DNA from: Acidobacteriaceae bacterium
GTDB lineage: Bacteria > Acidobacteriota > Terriglobia > Terriglobales > Acidobacteriaceae
Length of the DNA stretch: 47,871 bases
Reading direction: 5' to 3'
Assembly (NCBI GenBank): GCA_003152695.1
Contig: PMAT01000076.1
Location: 10,080 to 57,950, forward strand
Part shown: piece after piece, positions 33,341 through 42,817 of the stretch
How positions within the stretch are numbered: the stretch's first letter is position 1
Layout: each line of letters starts with the position of its first letter
Notes under the pieces: model-generated
What the model was told of the DNA's origin: nothing
What the model saw: the letters and a program-made list of their open reading frames with translations, nothing else
Database searches by the model: none
Position numbers and translations under genes: made by a program

Positions 33341-35773
33341 TCATTGGCCTGATGCATTGCTCGGTGATCGGACCGCCTCCTGGCACTCCCTGCCCGAGGT
33401 CAACACCTTGTCAATCCCCGGGTCGGCACGCAGCTTGGCCAGCAGCGGGTCGGAAACGATATTCGAGTACGCGCAATAGTTCCGCTCGACGGCACTCTGC
33501 AGCAGATTGAGCGCGGCCTGCCTCTTGCCGCAGTATCCGAGTAAGGCCCCCTCGTAGTACAAGATCTCCGGGTCCGCTTCGGCCGCCTGATTGGTTTCCA
33601 ACTCCTGCGCAATCCGGTCCAGTTCTGACGCTGGCCGCAGTTGCAAGCAAGCTTCCAGCAGATCGCGGTGATAGCGAGGAGCGGTGGACATTTGCCTGAC
33701 GGCTTCCTTCGCTTCGGCGATCTTGCCTTCGCGCAGAAGAATCGATGGCAGGACATACGCGGCCCATTCCGAGCCGGCGTCCAGGCGGACGAAATCCCGG
33801 GCCCGCGAAGTGTTACCCAATTCCATGAAGGCCCAGGCGCAAGAGCGGAAGGTGTAGTTGCCGGGATCGAGCGCCAGGGCAGCATCGCACTCTTTGGTGG
33901 ATTGCTCCAGCATCCCCGCGTAACGATAAACATAGCTCAGCGCAAAATGGGCCTGAGCGCTTTCGGGACGGCGTTTGACCAGTGCCCGCGCTGCCTCGTA
34001 AGCCTTTCCTAGCTCACCTCTCTCGACGCGGTTGGCGATCAACTGCCCCGCGGCAATGCTGAGATCGGGATCTAGGGCCAAAGCACGCTCGTAGGCCTGG
34101 TTAGAGCGCTGGAACATAACTTCGCCACCGTCGGAATAGGTCGCATCGTAGTAGCAACGCAGGCCCAACTGCTCCCAGGCTGGCGCATAGTTCGGATCCA
34201 GTTGCACCACGTGCTCCAGCACCGCGATGGCGTCCTTGTTCGCTCCGGGATCATGGGGTAGTGCAATGCTATGCAGATAGAAGTCATAAGCTTCCGGGTT
34301 CTTGGGACGAGTGCCCGTTTCGGCGAGCCCACCGGTCACCCCCAGAGTCGGGAGCAATCCCTGACGCACTTGGGCGGTCATTTCACCCTGCAAAGCAATG
34401 AGGTCCTGGGCGGGAGTTGTCAGGCTGGTTTGCCAAAGCAGCCGGTCGTGGTTGACGTCGATGGCTTCCAACGTAACCAGCAGATTGTCCCCTTGTTTCA
34501 AGAAGTGTCCGGTCAGGACGGTGGCAACGTGCAGTTGCCGCCCCGCCTGCTCCGGGTCGACATTGTTGGCTGCATATTTTTGTGTGCTCGAGGAAGGGCG
34601 AACATCCAGGCTGCGGGTGTAGGTAAGCACATTGGCGATTTCGTCGGCCAGCGCGAAGCGAAGAAACTCGACACTAATGTCGCCGTTGGTGTTCTGCAAG
34701 GGCAGCACGGCAATCGTGTTCTTGGCGGCGGTGCCAACTCCGAGGCGACGCTTTAACCACCACGCTCCCACGGGTATCAGCAGGGTCAAGAGCAGCGCGA
34801 TGACCCCTAGTAGGAAATAGGTTTGGGTCCGGTTCGCGGTTTGAAATGTGCTCGAGTGGATACGGTACGGCAGGGCAGCGCGCACCCGCCCGCTGGTGGT
34901 TAACCCCGGCTCCGTTTCCCGCTTCAGCGACTGCAGATCGCCCTTCATCGCCAGCGCGGTCTGATAGCGGTTGCCACGGTTCTTCTCCATCGCCCTGCCG
35001 AGGATGCCTTCCAGATCGACAGGAAGATTTGGGTTCAGCTTCAGCGGGGAAACTGGCTTGCGGTTCAGGATCGCATCCAGGGTGGTCACCGCGTTGGTCC
35101 CGGCAAAAGGCTTCTTACCAGTCGCCATCTGGTAGATCACGACCCCGAGGGAGAACAAATCACTGCGCTGGTCAAGTTCTTCGCCGCGGGCCTGCTCGGG
35201 GGACATGTAAACTGCCGTTCCGAAAACGTCGCCCGCAACCGACAGCGGATCGTCTGACAATCCTTCGCTGGTCTCCATTCCACGCGACAACTTGGCCAGT
35301 CCGAAGTCGAGAAGCTTGACCTGTCCGCTCTGCGTCAGGAAGATATTGCCCGGCTTGATGTCGCGGTGAATGATGCCCTTGGCGTGGCAAGCGGCCAATG
35401 CATCTGCCACTTGAATGCCGATGTCGAGGACCTCATCCACTTTCATCGGCTCGCCCCGCAGCCGGTCCTTCAGGCTCATGCCTTCCAGCTTCTCCATGAC
35501 GATGAAAGGATGGCCGTCGAGGTCTTCGATGTCGTGGATCGTACAAATGCCAGGGTGGTTTAACTGCGAAGCGGCGCGCGCTTCCAGCAGGAAGCGGTTC
35601 AGGGATTTGGGGTCGTTGGCCAGGCTGTCGGGAATGAACTTCAAGGCGACGTGGCGGCCCAGGCGCGGATCAACCGCGTCGTAAACCACGCCCATGCCGC
35701 CACCACCGAGCTTACTGACGATGCGGTAGTGAGAAACGGTCTGGCCGATCATCCCCGGGGCCGCGGTTTCCAT
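33341..35773 (-). CDS. Membrane Ser/Thr protein kinase with FlgO-like and TPR regions
   Basis: An 810-residue eukaryotic-type protein kinase. The glycine loop is L22-GGGGMGVV, the ATP lysine is K45, the catalytic loop is H136-RDIKPGN with D138, the DFG motif is at 156-158 and the activation-segment APE equivalent is SPEQARGE. The kinase ends near residue 285 and a single membrane helix follows (about 318-340). The C-terminal region first resembles the FlgO/'guanylate-cyclase-adjacent' domain ([32 protein letters not shown]), then has TPR-like helices to the end. Kinases of this architecture are abundant in Acidobacteriota; targets are unknown. ATG 35773 has no obvious ribosome-binding site, and ATG 35752 is an alternative. 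A membrane protein and TPR protein diverge from it. Confidence 0.9.
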   Translation of the reverse strand: METAAPGMIGQTVSHYRIVSKLGGGGMGVVYDAVDPRLGRHVALKFIPDSLANDPKSLNRFLLEARAASQLNHPGICTIHDIEDLDGHPFIVMEKLEGMSLKDRLRGEPMKVDEVLDIGIQVADALAACHAKGIIHRDIKPGNIFLTQSGQVKLLDFGLAKLSRGMETSEGLSDDPLSVAGDVFGTAVYMSPEQARGEELDQRSDLFSLGVVIYQMATGKKPFAGTNAVTTLDAILNRKPVSPLKLNPNLPVDLEGILGRAMEKNRGNRYQTALAMKGDLQSLKRETEPGLTTSGRVRAALPYRIHSSTFQTANRTQTYFLLGVIALLLTLLIPVGAWWLKRRLGVGTAAKNTIAVLPLQNTNGDISVEFLRFALADEIANVLTYTRSLDVRPSSSTQKYAANNVDPEQAGRQLHVATVLTGHFLKQGDNLLVTLEAIDVNHDRLLWQTSLTTPAQDLIALQGEMTAQVRQGLLPTLGVTGGLAETGTRPKNPEAYDFYLHSIALPHDPGANKDAIAVLEHVVQLDPNYAPAWEQLGLRCYYDATYSDGGEVMFQRSNQAYERALALDPDLSIAAGQLIANRVERGELGKAYEAARALVKRRPESAQAHFALSYVYRYAGMLEQSTKECDAALALDPGNYTFRSCAWAFMELGNTSRARDFVRLDAGSEWAAYVLPSILLREGKIAEAKEAVRQMSTAPRYHRDLLEACLQLRPASELDRIAQELETNQAAEADPEILYYEGALLGYCGKRQAALNLLQSAVERNYCAYSNIVSDPLLAKLRADPGIDKVLTSGRECQEAVRSPSNASGQ

Positions 35774-35866
35774 TTGGCGGTAATGTTAGGCTGCGTGCGA
35801 AAGCAGGTCAACCCGCAGGGGTGACCCTCGTCACTGCGAAATCCCAATGTCTGTGGGAGAATAATA

Positions 35867-36304
35867 GTGCTTGGCCGCTCCCGCAACCATGTAGATGAGT
35901 ATATGAATATGGCTCCCTGGACAAAGGTGGTCACCAATCCGTTGGGGCTGGCAGGCTTCGCACTGTTCCTTGTATTTGGGTATCTCGCTAAGATCAAGAG
36001 GAACGATGAGCGACGCTGGCTCTCTCCGGTCGCATTTGCGATCGCAGCAGTGGCCCTAGTCGGCGGTCTCGTACTCGCCTACGTGCAAGCTTCCAAACCT
36101 GTTATACCATCCGTCCAATTTAGCAAACCGGCAGCGCCAACTCAGCAGCAGGCAAACCAGCAGGTCCAACAATCCAGCACAGGGGAGGGGAGCCCGAATG
36201 TGCAGGGCGTCCAAGGCGATGTCACGGTCACAGTGGATCAGAGCAAGGGCAAGACTGAAACCCAGAAGCCTGCTGAGAAGAAGCCCCAGCCACAAAACAA
36301 GTAA
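35867..36304 (+). CDS. Small membrane protein, function unknown
   Basis: A 145-residue protein with two predicted membrane helices (about NPLGLAGFALFLVFGYL and LSPVAFAIAAVALVGGLVLAYV). A Gln/Pro/Lys-rich tail follows, containing NVQGVQGDVTVTVDQ and ending in KKPQPQNK. GTG at 35867 is preceded by GGGAGA (35855-35860) and is chosen; ATG 35903 is the alternative. Its TAA stop overlaps the ATG of the TPR gene (TAATG at 36302-36306), so the pair is very likely coupled. The NVQGVxGDVTVTV segment recurs in tails of effector-associated proteins of other bacteria, but no function can be assigned. Confidence 0.65.
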   Translation: MLGRSRNHVDEYMNMAPWTKVVTNPLGLAGFALFLVFGYLAKIKRNDERRWLSPVAFAIAAVALVGGLVLAYVQASKPVIPSVQFSKPAAPTQQQANQQVQQSSTGEGSPNVQGVQGDVTVTVDQSKGKTETQKPAEKKPQPQNK

Positions 36305-38736
36305 TGCTGAGCGCGATACTGATGTCGCTCGTGGTCGTGGCTGCTGCGCAGCAACCGGTGCCGACGATAGTGCAAAAATCGAGCGGATGGTGTAGCCCGA
36401 ACATTGCCTACGTGGTTGGCAATGTGACGGTGAACTGCATTGGCGTTGACCCGAGAGCGCTCAAGCGGCTGAATGCCGAGCTAAGCCGCAAAAACCTCCA
36501 ACTCGCGGACAAGATCCGCGAGGCAGACGAATGGACTACAAGGTACAAAGAACTCGAAGCACAGCTACGTGCGGCTGATGATGACAGCGGGCTATCACGC
36601 CAGGCCGAGCAGTATCTGCACCAAGGCAAGTTGGACAAGGCTGGCGCCATTCTCGACCAAATCCTCGGAAGCGAAGAGAAACAGATTGATCGCACAGCCG
36701 CCAACCACTACAACCGGGCGCTAGTCTTTGAACTTCAGTTTCGCCCTCTGGAAGCGCTGCCTCACCTCGAAACTGCTTACCGATACCGCCCAAACGAGTG
36801 GAAGTACGGCCAGCAGTATGCGGATCTATTGCTTGGCCAGAACGACTTCATCCGCGCCGAACCCGTACTGCTGGCAACTCTCGATGATGCAAAGCAATTC
36901 GCAAAAGCGAACGCGGCTGAATATTTTCCAGATGTGGCCGTCACGCTGAACAGCCTGGCAGTCCTCTACTATGATGCCCAGCGGCTGAAGGAAGCCGAGG
37001 CGTCTTACAAGGAGGCGCTGGACATTTATCGTGGACTAGCGAAATCCAATCTCGCCGCCTACCAACCGAATGTGGCTGGAATTTTGAACAACTTGGCAAT
37101 ACTCAACCGGCATACCCAACGGCTAAAGGAAGCCGAGGGTGCATACCAGGAAGCCACCGGCATTTATCGCGGACTAGCGAAAAACAACCCTTCGATTTAT
37201 CAGCCACTCTTGGCCACGACGTTGAACAACCTGGGGCCCTTATACCAAGACACCCAGCGACTGAAGGAAGCCGAGGGCACATACCAGGAAGCGCTAGATA
37301 TACGTCGTCGACTGGCGAAAACCAATCCTTCCGCCTACCAGTCAAGTGTGGCCCAGACACTGAACAACTTGGCGAACCTTTATCAGTCTACTCAGCGGCT
37401 GAAGGAAGCCAAACCAGCTTACCAAGAGGCCCTGAGCATTTATCGTAAACTCGCAAAGACGAATCCTGCCGCCAACGAGCCAGATGTGGCTTGGACACAG
37501 GTCAACTTAGCGGTGCTCTACGGTGCTACCCAGGAAACGAAGGAAGCTGAAGTGGCTTACCAGGAGGCGCTAGACATTTATCGCAAACTGGCGAAGCCAA
37601 GTCCTGCCGTCTACGAGCCAGATCTGGCTATGACACTGAACAATCTGGGAGCGTTTTGCTACGCTACCCTGCGACTGAGGGAAGCTGAGGCCGCACTGCA
37701 GGAAGCGCTAGACATACGTCGACGGCTGACGAAAGCCAATCCCGCCGTCTACCAGCCGGATCTGGCCGCGACTCTGAACAACTTGGCGAATCTCTACAGT
37801 GACACCCAGCGGTTGAAGGAAGCCGAGGCAGCTTACCAAGAGGCACTGGATATTTATCGCAAACTGGCGGGAACGAATCCCTCCGCTTACCAGCCGTATG
37901 TGGCAAGCACACTGTACAACCTAGCGATCCTGTACAAGCATATTCAGCAGTTGAAGGAAGCCGAGGCGGCTTGCCACGAGGCGCTGGACATTTATCGCAA
38001 ACTGGCGGAAGCAAATCCCTCCGCTTACCAGCCGTATCTGGCACGGACGCTGAACAATTTCGGGGTTCTCCACCGCGCCGCCGGGCAGCTGAAACAAAGC
38101 GAGGAAGCATCTGAGGAAGCGCTGGATATTTATCGCAAGTTGGCGAAAGCCAGTCCTGCCGTCTACCAGCCAGATCTGGCCATGACACTGAACAACCTTG
38201 GGCTTATCTATAGCGATAGCGAGCGACCGAAGGAATCCGAGACCGCGTACCAGGAAGCCTTGAACATCTATCGCGATCTGGCGAAAAACGATCCTTCCGC
38301 TTATCGGCCCGCTCTGGCCTTGGCGCTAAATAATCTGGCGAATCTCTACAGTGATACGCAGCGGCTGAAGGAAGCCGAGACCGCTTACAAGGAGGCGCTG
38401 GACATCCGTCGCCAACTGGCGAAGACCAATCCCGCCGTCTACCAGCCTAAGGTGGCGCAAACACTGAGCGATCAGGCCATTATGCACGTTATGTTGGGGA
38501 ACGTGCCGCAAGCCGATAAGGAAATTGAGGAAGCCATCAGCATCAACCGGGAGCGTTGGAAAACAAACCCCGCTGCCGCGGCTGATGACCTGGCGAAAAA
38601 TTTGCTTGTTTCCTTATTGATGCAGCAGGAATCGTCGGCTAAGTGCCAGTTGACGCGTGAAGCCGCCAGCATAGCCGTAGATCCACAACTCAAGGAGCGC
38701 GCCATTCAGCAGATGGCCAACTGCCCTTTGCAATAA
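36304..38736 (+). CDS. Exported TPR protein with eleven 46-residue repeats
   Basis: An 810-residue protein. An N-terminal hydrophobic segment (MLSAILMSLVVVAAAQQ) suggests export. A coiled-coil-like region (LKRLNAELSRKNLQLADKI) and irregular TPR helices run to about residue 213. From there eleven repeats of exactly 46 residues follow, with consensus TLNNLANLYSDTQRLKEAEA then AYQEALDIYRKLAKTNPAVYQPDLA, and a twelfth degenerate copy. These are kinesin-light-chain-type TPRs with a longer linker (46 rather than 42). The protein is probably a scaffold binding a partner peptide. Its ATG overlaps the preceding gene's stop. It ends with three cysteines in the last third (KCQLTRE, NCPLQ). Confidence 0.85.
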   Translation: MLSAILMSLVVVAAAQQPVPTIVQKSSGWCSPNIAYVVGNVTVNCIGVDPRALKRLNAELSRKNLQLADKIREADEWTTRYKELEAQLRAADDDSGLSRQAEQYLHQGKLDKAGAILDQILGSEEKQIDRTAANHYNRALVFELQFRPLEALPHLETAYRYRPNEWKYGQQYADLLLGQNDFIRAEPVLLATLDDAKQFAKANAAEYFPDVAVTLNSLAVLYYDAQRLKEAEASYKEALDIYRGLAKSNLAAYQPNVAGILNNLAILNRHTQRLKEAEGAYQEATGIYRGLAKNNPSIYQPLLATTLNNLGPLYQDTQRLKEAEGTYQEALDIRRRLAKTNPSAYQSSVAQTLNNLANLYQSTQRLKEAKPAYQEALSIYRKLAKTNPAANEPDVAWTQVNLAVLYGATQETKEAEVAYQEALDIYRKLAKPSPAVYEPDLAMTLNNLGAFCYATLRLREAEAALQEALDIRRRLTKANPAVYQPDLAATLNNLANLYSDTQRLKEAEAAYQEALDIYRKLAGTNPSAYQPYVASTLYNLAILYKHIQQLKEAEAACHEALDIYRKLAEANPSAYQPYLARTLNNFGVLHRAAGQLKQSEEASEEALDIYRKLAKASPAVYQPDLAMTLNNLGLIYSDSERPKESETAYQEALNIYRDLAKNDPSAYRPALALALNNLANLYSDTQRLKEAETAYKEALDIRRQLAKTNPAVYQPKVAQTLSDQAIMHVMLGNVPQADKEIEEAISINRERWKTNPAAAADDLAKNLLVSLLMQQESSAKCQLTREAASIAVDPQLKERAIQQMANCPLQ
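36943..38460 (+). repeat. Eleven in-register 138-bp tandem coding repeats
   Basis: The repeats run from codon ACG at 36943 to 38460, 11 x 138 bp without an indel. A diverged twelfth unit spans 38461-38598. Units are clearly diverged from one another at DNA level, so this is an old array under protein-level selection, not a recent expansion. Confidence 0.85.
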
Positions 38737-38740
38737 TGTT

Positions 38741-38755
38741 GCCGGGTGCCCCGGC
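38741..38755. repeat. Short GC hairpin after the TPR gene
   Basis: GCCGGG (38741-38746) pairs with CCCGGC (38750-38755) around TGC, 4 bp after the TPR stop. Confidence 0.35.
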
Positions 38756-38790
38756 CAAGCGCATTAGGTGCACGAAAACCTAACCTGAGT

Positions 38791-38825
38791 GCCCCGTTCT
38801 AGCCTGCTTTTGGCTAGGGCGGGGC
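38791..38825. terminator. Long hairpin between convergent genes
   Basis: GCCCCGTTCTAGCC (38791-38804) pairs with GGCTAGGGCGGGGC (38812-38825) over fourteen positions, two of them G-U, around a TGCTTTT loop. It lies between the stops of the TPR gene (38736) and the DUF4019 gene (38837), so it may terminate both. Confidence 0.6.
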
Positions 38826-38836
38826 AGATCGACAAC

Positions 38837-39253
38837 CTATTTGACGGTGTAGAGGCACACTCGCCATTTTCCATCTTTGTCCAACACGGGAGTGACGGTT
38901 TCGATCGCGGAATTCTTGTGCTCGAAGCCGCTCTCGTACTGCAGGACAACATACTGCCCATCCGGCGCTCCCGGAAGCTGAGTCGTGTACTCCGCTGATT
39001 TCAGTTTTCTGGAGATTACCGCACCCAACGGTGCACGATTGCGAGCTAACAATTCTTGCCACTGGTCTCGTGCAACATTGGCCTTGAGCACGTTCCCGGT
39101 GTCGTCCCAACTCTGAGCATAATTGCCGGAGTCCACCGACTTTAACCAATTACGGGCAGCTCCCTCGGCTACAGTCGTCTTGTCCTGCGAGCAGGCGCTC
39201 ATCCACAGCGCCACGAAAATAAGGCCAAGCAAACAGAAACTTCGTCTTTTCAT
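38837..39253 (-). CDS. DUF4019-like lipoprotein
   Basis: A 138-residue probable lipoprotein with signal FCLLGLIFVALWMSAC (lipobox SAC). The mature part matches the DUF4019 pattern as I recall it: AARNWLKSVDSGNYAQSWDD, RDQWQELLARNRAPLGAVIS, RKLKSAEYTTQLPGAPDGQY, VVLQYESGFEHKNSAIETVT and DGKWRVCLYTV. The function is unknown. A TTG-initiated extension to 39265 exists, but GGAG 7 nt upstream of ATG 39253 supports the shorter start. It converges on the TPR gene across a strong hairpin. Confidence 0.8.
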   Translation of the reverse strand: MKRRSFCLLGLIFVALWMSACSQDKTTVAEGAARNWLKSVDSGNYAQSWDDTGNVLKANVARDQWQELLARNRAPLGAVISRKLKSAEYTTQLPGAPDGQYVVLQYESGFEHKNSAIETVTPVLDKDGKWRVCLYTVK

Positions 39254-39369
39254 GAAATGCTCCAATCCAATGCAGGCGATCGGCTCGTCCCCATCAAAAT
39301 CATTACTTAAGGGCTACAGTTATTTTGGTTCTCTCCTATTGACTATTCACCGCGCTGCTCGCCAAGTCC

Positions 39370-40293
39370 CTATCGATACGCAAAGATCATGGCGTACAGG
39401 ATCCAGACCACAACGCTGAAACCGATGCTGAGCGCAATCCACGCAAAGACGCGGATCGTCTTGACCACAATGGCGGGTTGTGGCTCTTCCAGGTGCTGTT
39501 CCAGTTCACCAGCGGCCAGCAGTGCGGCATACTCCCGCGGTTTGTCGCGCTTCAATTCCGCCAACGGCATATGGCCGGTGAAAATAGTGGTGTCCATGGG
39601 AAACTTTTCCGGCCGGAGATGGGTGTTGAAAAAATGCACGGTAAAGATGAAACCGGTGGCCAGCAGGGCCTCGTCACTATGGACGATGGTGGCCACGTTG
39701 ATGAACGGTCCCGGCAAGAACCGCGTGAAGAAAACCGGAAACCAAAGCGCCAGCCCGGTGGATCCGATGACCACAATCCCCCAAAACACGGCAAAGTAAT
39801 CGAACTTCTCCCAGTAGGTCCAACGCCCGTATTGTGGCCGCGGTCCCATGCCGACGAACCACTTGATGGTGGCGACAAACTCCTGTCCGTCGCGCTTGGT
39901 GGGCAGCAGCGTGTTTGGCCCGAACAGGATTGATTTCCAAGTCGTCTGGTTGTGGCGCTTCTGCTTAAACAGTCCGATCACGTGCGCGGTGAACGTGCCG
40001 AACATGACGATGGCGGCAAAACGGTGGACATATCCCGCGGTCTCGAACCCGCCCAGCAGGCGAGAGAACCCCGCCGCCCAAGGAGTATAGGAAAACTTCA
40101 GAGACAGTCCGGTGACCGCCAGGGTTAGGAAACTGACGATCATGCAGGCGTGTAGCACACGATAGAGGTGTGGGAAGCGGACGAACTCCCGCCGGTCAAC
40201 TGCCACGACGGCGACCGGCGCCTTTTGTACCGTAACTGCTGTCGCCTCGTGATCCACTGCGGCTGCGGATTGCGGCTTGGCGTTAGGCATCAT
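39370..40293 (-). CDS. Cytochrome b561/formate dehydrogenase gamma-like membrane subunit
   Basis: A 307-residue integral membrane protein with about five helices: HACMIVSFLTLAVTGLSLKF, HRFAAIVMFGTFTAHVIGLF, FDYFAVFWGIVVIGSTGLAL, EALLATGFIFTVHFFNTHL and VFAWIALSIGFSVVVWILYA. Histidines at the helix ends (YRVLH, YVHRF, TAHV, TVHFFNTH) are placed to hold two b-hemes, as in PF01292 cytochromes b. It would pass electrons between the quinone pool and the periplasm. The frame opens at 40392, but AAGGA before ATG 40293 decides the start. That start overlaps the multiheme cytochrome's stop by 11 bp, so the two are co-translated. Probable function: membrane partner of the 19-heme protein. Confidence 0.8.
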   Translation of the reverse strand: MMPNAKPQSAAAVDHEATAVTVQKAPVAVVAVDRREFVRFPHLYRVLHACMIVSFLTLAVTGLSLKFSYTPWAAGFSRLLGGFETAGYVHRFAAIVMFGTFTAHVIGLFKQKRHNQTTWKSILFGPNTLLPTKRDGQEFVATIKWFVGMGPRPQYGRWTYWEKFDYFAVFWGIVVIGSTGLALWFPVFFTRFLPGPFINVATIVHSDEALLATGFIFTVHFFNTHLRPEKFPMDTTIFTGHMPLAELKRDKPREYAALLAAGELEQHLEEPQPAIVVKTIRVFAWIALSIGFSVVVWILYAMIFAYR

Positions 40294-42454
40294 ACTCATC
40301 CTTAGCGTCGGAATCTGTCGGGCCAGAGTTCTTTTCGGCTTGCGCTTCGAGCGCCTCCGCCGCGCGCAGTTCGCGCCGCATCTGTAACGCACGCGGGAGC
40401 CACAGCAGGGTATGGACGCCGCCCACAGTAAAGGTGCCGATCAGCAGCGCCGTCATTCCCCAGAACGTGTAGTACAGGAAGGGAAACTTCTTGGGATCGT
40501 GATGGGTGGCGTGGGTGAGATATCCGGCGAAGCGCCGGGTCGCATCCGAGTGGCACTTCTGGCAGGTGGCAACCACGTTGGCGCGGCTCAGGTGCGACCG
40601 CGGATCGGTGACCTTCTGGATGTCGTGGGCGCCGTGGCAGTCATAGCACTTCGCGGTCTTGGTGTATCCGAGTTTGGAAACTTTTCCGTGGTAGGTATCG
40701 AAATAGGTCTTGGCAATCTCTCCGTGGCAGCGCCCGCAGGTGGTCATGATGTCGAGCTTGAATCCGTCCTGGTCGGTGCGGCGGATGGAATGAGCGGTAT
40801 GGCAGTCGTTGCAAACCGGCAGCGGTTTATCTGTCTTGGTTACGGCGGCGGAATGGACGCTTTGGACGAACTGCTCTTCGATGCCATGGTGACAGTTCCC
40901 GCAGGTTGACGGCAGGTTCCTCGGATTCACCGTCGATTCCGGATCGGAGGCCGGCAGTTCTCGATGCGCCGTGTGGCAGCTGGTGCAAGTGGCGGTCACC
41001 GTCAGCCCGCTCTTCAGCAGGCCCTTGCCATGGATACTCTCGGTGTATCGAGGAATGATCTGGTGCTCCACTCCGGTGTAGACCAGGGCGGCCTTGTGGC
41101 CCTCGCGGTGGCACTTGGCACAAAGATCGGGCACATTGGTCGGGAACGTAAGCGATTCCGGAGCGTGCTTGCCCAGAACGTGGTGCGTGCCGTGGCAGTC
41201 CTTGCAGGAGGGAGCGTTGGTGTCGCCCTTGGCATGCATTTGGCCGTGGGTGCTGAGCTGGTACTGCTGTCCGACCTCGGCGTGGCACGAACTGCAATCA
41301 ACCGGGTGCGTGATGGTCTCGCAGGGGCGCACACGCGAGGCGTTGACCTCCGAGTGACACTGGCTGCAGGCAACCTTCATATGACGCGAGCCCGCCACTT
41401 CGCTGACCCGCACCAGCATCGGGCGTCCATCCGCCGACTTCAGGTTTGCATTGGCATGGCAGCGCATGCAATCGGCATCGGCCATACCTTGGGAATAAAA
41501 AACATTTCTGACCTTGTGCGGCTGGTGGCAATCGACGCAGGCCGGCAGAGCATTGGCTTGTTTCTCCCAAAGCTCGCCGCGAATGATCTTGCGGTGTACC
41601 AGTTCGATATTGGCGTGGCACTTGGTGCAGGTGGCAGCGATATTGCGCCGGTTGATGGACGAGTTGGGATCGGTGTGTGGCAGGATCGAGTGCGCCGTGT
41701 GACACGAGGCGCAGTTGGCCGCCACAATCAGCCCCTTCTTCAGCAAGCCTTCGCCGTGGATGCTCTCGGTATAGTTTTCCAGGATGTCGTGCTGGGCGAT
41801 GTTGCGGTTCATCTGGACCGGCGTGCCCTCGCGGTGACACTGCCCGCAGACGAAGGGGACTTTCATCGCCGCCACTGACGAACGCGGGTCCTTGACCGGG
41901 AGAATGTCATGATTGCCGTGACAGGTCACGCAGCGCGGCGCCAGGGAGTCGCCACGAGCGACCGCTCGGCCATGCAACGATTTTGCATAGAGTTGGGACT
42001 CGTCGCCGTGGCAGGAGCCGCAGTTCACCTTGGCCAGCGGCGTGGAGTGCGGGAGGTCTTTGCCGTCCAAGTCGGCGTGGCAGTTGGTGCATTGCAGCGA
42101 GCCGTGAATGGAACCGGCGAACTTCTTCTGGTCCACGAACAGCGAAACCGTCCGCCCGCCGCGCTTGGTGGTCAGCGACTTGTCACTATGACACGCCAGG
42201 CAGTCGTCGCTGGTCGGCCCGGTTGCAGAACACGGGGTTACAAACGACACCGACAGTAAGAATAGCGTCGCCCATAGGGCTAACTTGCCGCCAACATAGC
42301 GACGACGAGGCCGGGGGCTTCCGGCAAAGCAGCAGGCGGCTGCCGAGTTTTTACAGACAGGGGTTAGGGAAACTTCCACAATCCGACTCTCGGTTTTTTC
42401 GACATGCGTCAGCAAACGGGAGCCGCTGGCCCGGCGCGCCACGCTGGCAAACAT
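40283..42454 (-). CDS. 19-heme c-type cytochrome with C-terminal membrane anchor
   Basis: A 723-residue protein carrying 19 CXXCH heme-attachment motifs (I counted them from CLACH through CQKCH). A hydrophobic segment near residues 55-75 (KLALWATLFLLSVSFV) serves as signal or anchor. A second near the C-terminus (YYTFWGMTALLIGTFTVGGV) anchors the protein, followed by a cytosolic charged tail. Hemes are spread evenly with several repeats of CASCHTAH/CTSCHTAH type, implying internal duplication. It is likely a periplasmic electron wire taking electrons from the overlapping cytochrome b; the terminal acceptor is unknown. ATG 42454 gives a long Arg-rich leader of about 50 residues before the hydrophobic segment, so a later start is possible. 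Confidence 0.85.
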   Translation of the reverse strand: MFASVARRASGSRLLTHVEKTESRIVEVSLTPVCKNSAAACCFAGSPRPRRRYVGGKLALWATLFLLSVSFVTPCSATGPTSDDCLACHSDKSLTTKRGGRTVSLFVDQKKFAGSIHGSLQCTNCHADLDGKDLPHSTPLAKVNCGSCHGDESQLYAKSLHGRAVARGDSLAPRCVTCHGNHDILPVKDPRSSVAAMKVPFVCGQCHREGTPVQMNRNIAQHDILENYTESIHGEGLLKKGLIVAANCASCHTAHSILPHTDPNSSINRRNIAATCTKCHANIELVHRKIIRGELWEKQANALPACVDCHQPHKVRNVFYSQGMADADCMRCHANANLKSADGRPMLVRVSEVAGSRHMKVACSQCHSEVNASRVRPCETITHPVDCSSCHAEVGQQYQLSTHGQMHAKGDTNAPSCKDCHGTHHVLGKHAPESLTFPTNVPDLCAKCHREGHKAALVYTGVEHQIIPRYTESIHGKGLLKSGLTVTATCTSCHTAHRELPASDPESTVNPRNLPSTCGNCHHGIEEQFVQSVHSAAVTKTDKPLPVCNDCHTAHSIRRTDQDGFKLDIMTTCGRCHGEIAKTYFDTYHGKVSKLGYTKTAKCYDCHGAHDIQKVTDPRSHLSRANVVATCQKCHSDATRRFAGYLTHATHHDPKKFPFLYYTFWGMTALLIGTFTVGGVHTLLWLPRALQMRRELRAAEALEAQAEKNSGPTDSDAKDEYDA

Positions 42455-42817
42455 CTGCTAGTTATCTGTCAACCTGCACAGTGGGTCAGTGACTCAGGTC
42501 ACGTAGCGTCGTGAGCGAACGTCCGTTCGAACGTTGAGGCGGGCTGGGAGTCGGTTGCCCGGATTTGTCGAACCCCGTGCTGGGCGCGAACTGCGGTGCG
42601 CTACAACTGGCGGTGATGATCGTCACAGGCCGAAGTTTGCAGGAGTACTCTGGATCCCGACCCGTGCAGATTACGCCGGTAGAATTGCGTCCACATTGGC
42701 TGCCATCAACGCGGCTCCCCGCTCCGTGCGGCTTTGTCTCGCTCTGCATGGGGCCCGTGATAGGATTTAGACCGCCTACGTTAACTAGTGATGCCGTGAT
42801 GCTCAAGAGGTGCCCTC
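42455..42817. other. Divergent intergenic region with palindromes
   Basis: These 363 bp separate divergent cytochrome and UPF0182 genes. CGAACG-TC-CGTTCG lies at about 42516-42529 and overlaps the 10-bp palindrome CGTTCGAACG. No gene is supported; the frames from 42534 and 42565 look like chance. Confidence 0.4.

Noticed and set aside
36943..38460. CRISPR-like array
   Set aside because: The 138-bp period is coding, in frame and without spacers.
40964..41878. 304-codon open frame on the plus strand
   Set aside because: Antisense to the 19-heme cytochrome; its regular pattern mirrors the repeated heme motifs.
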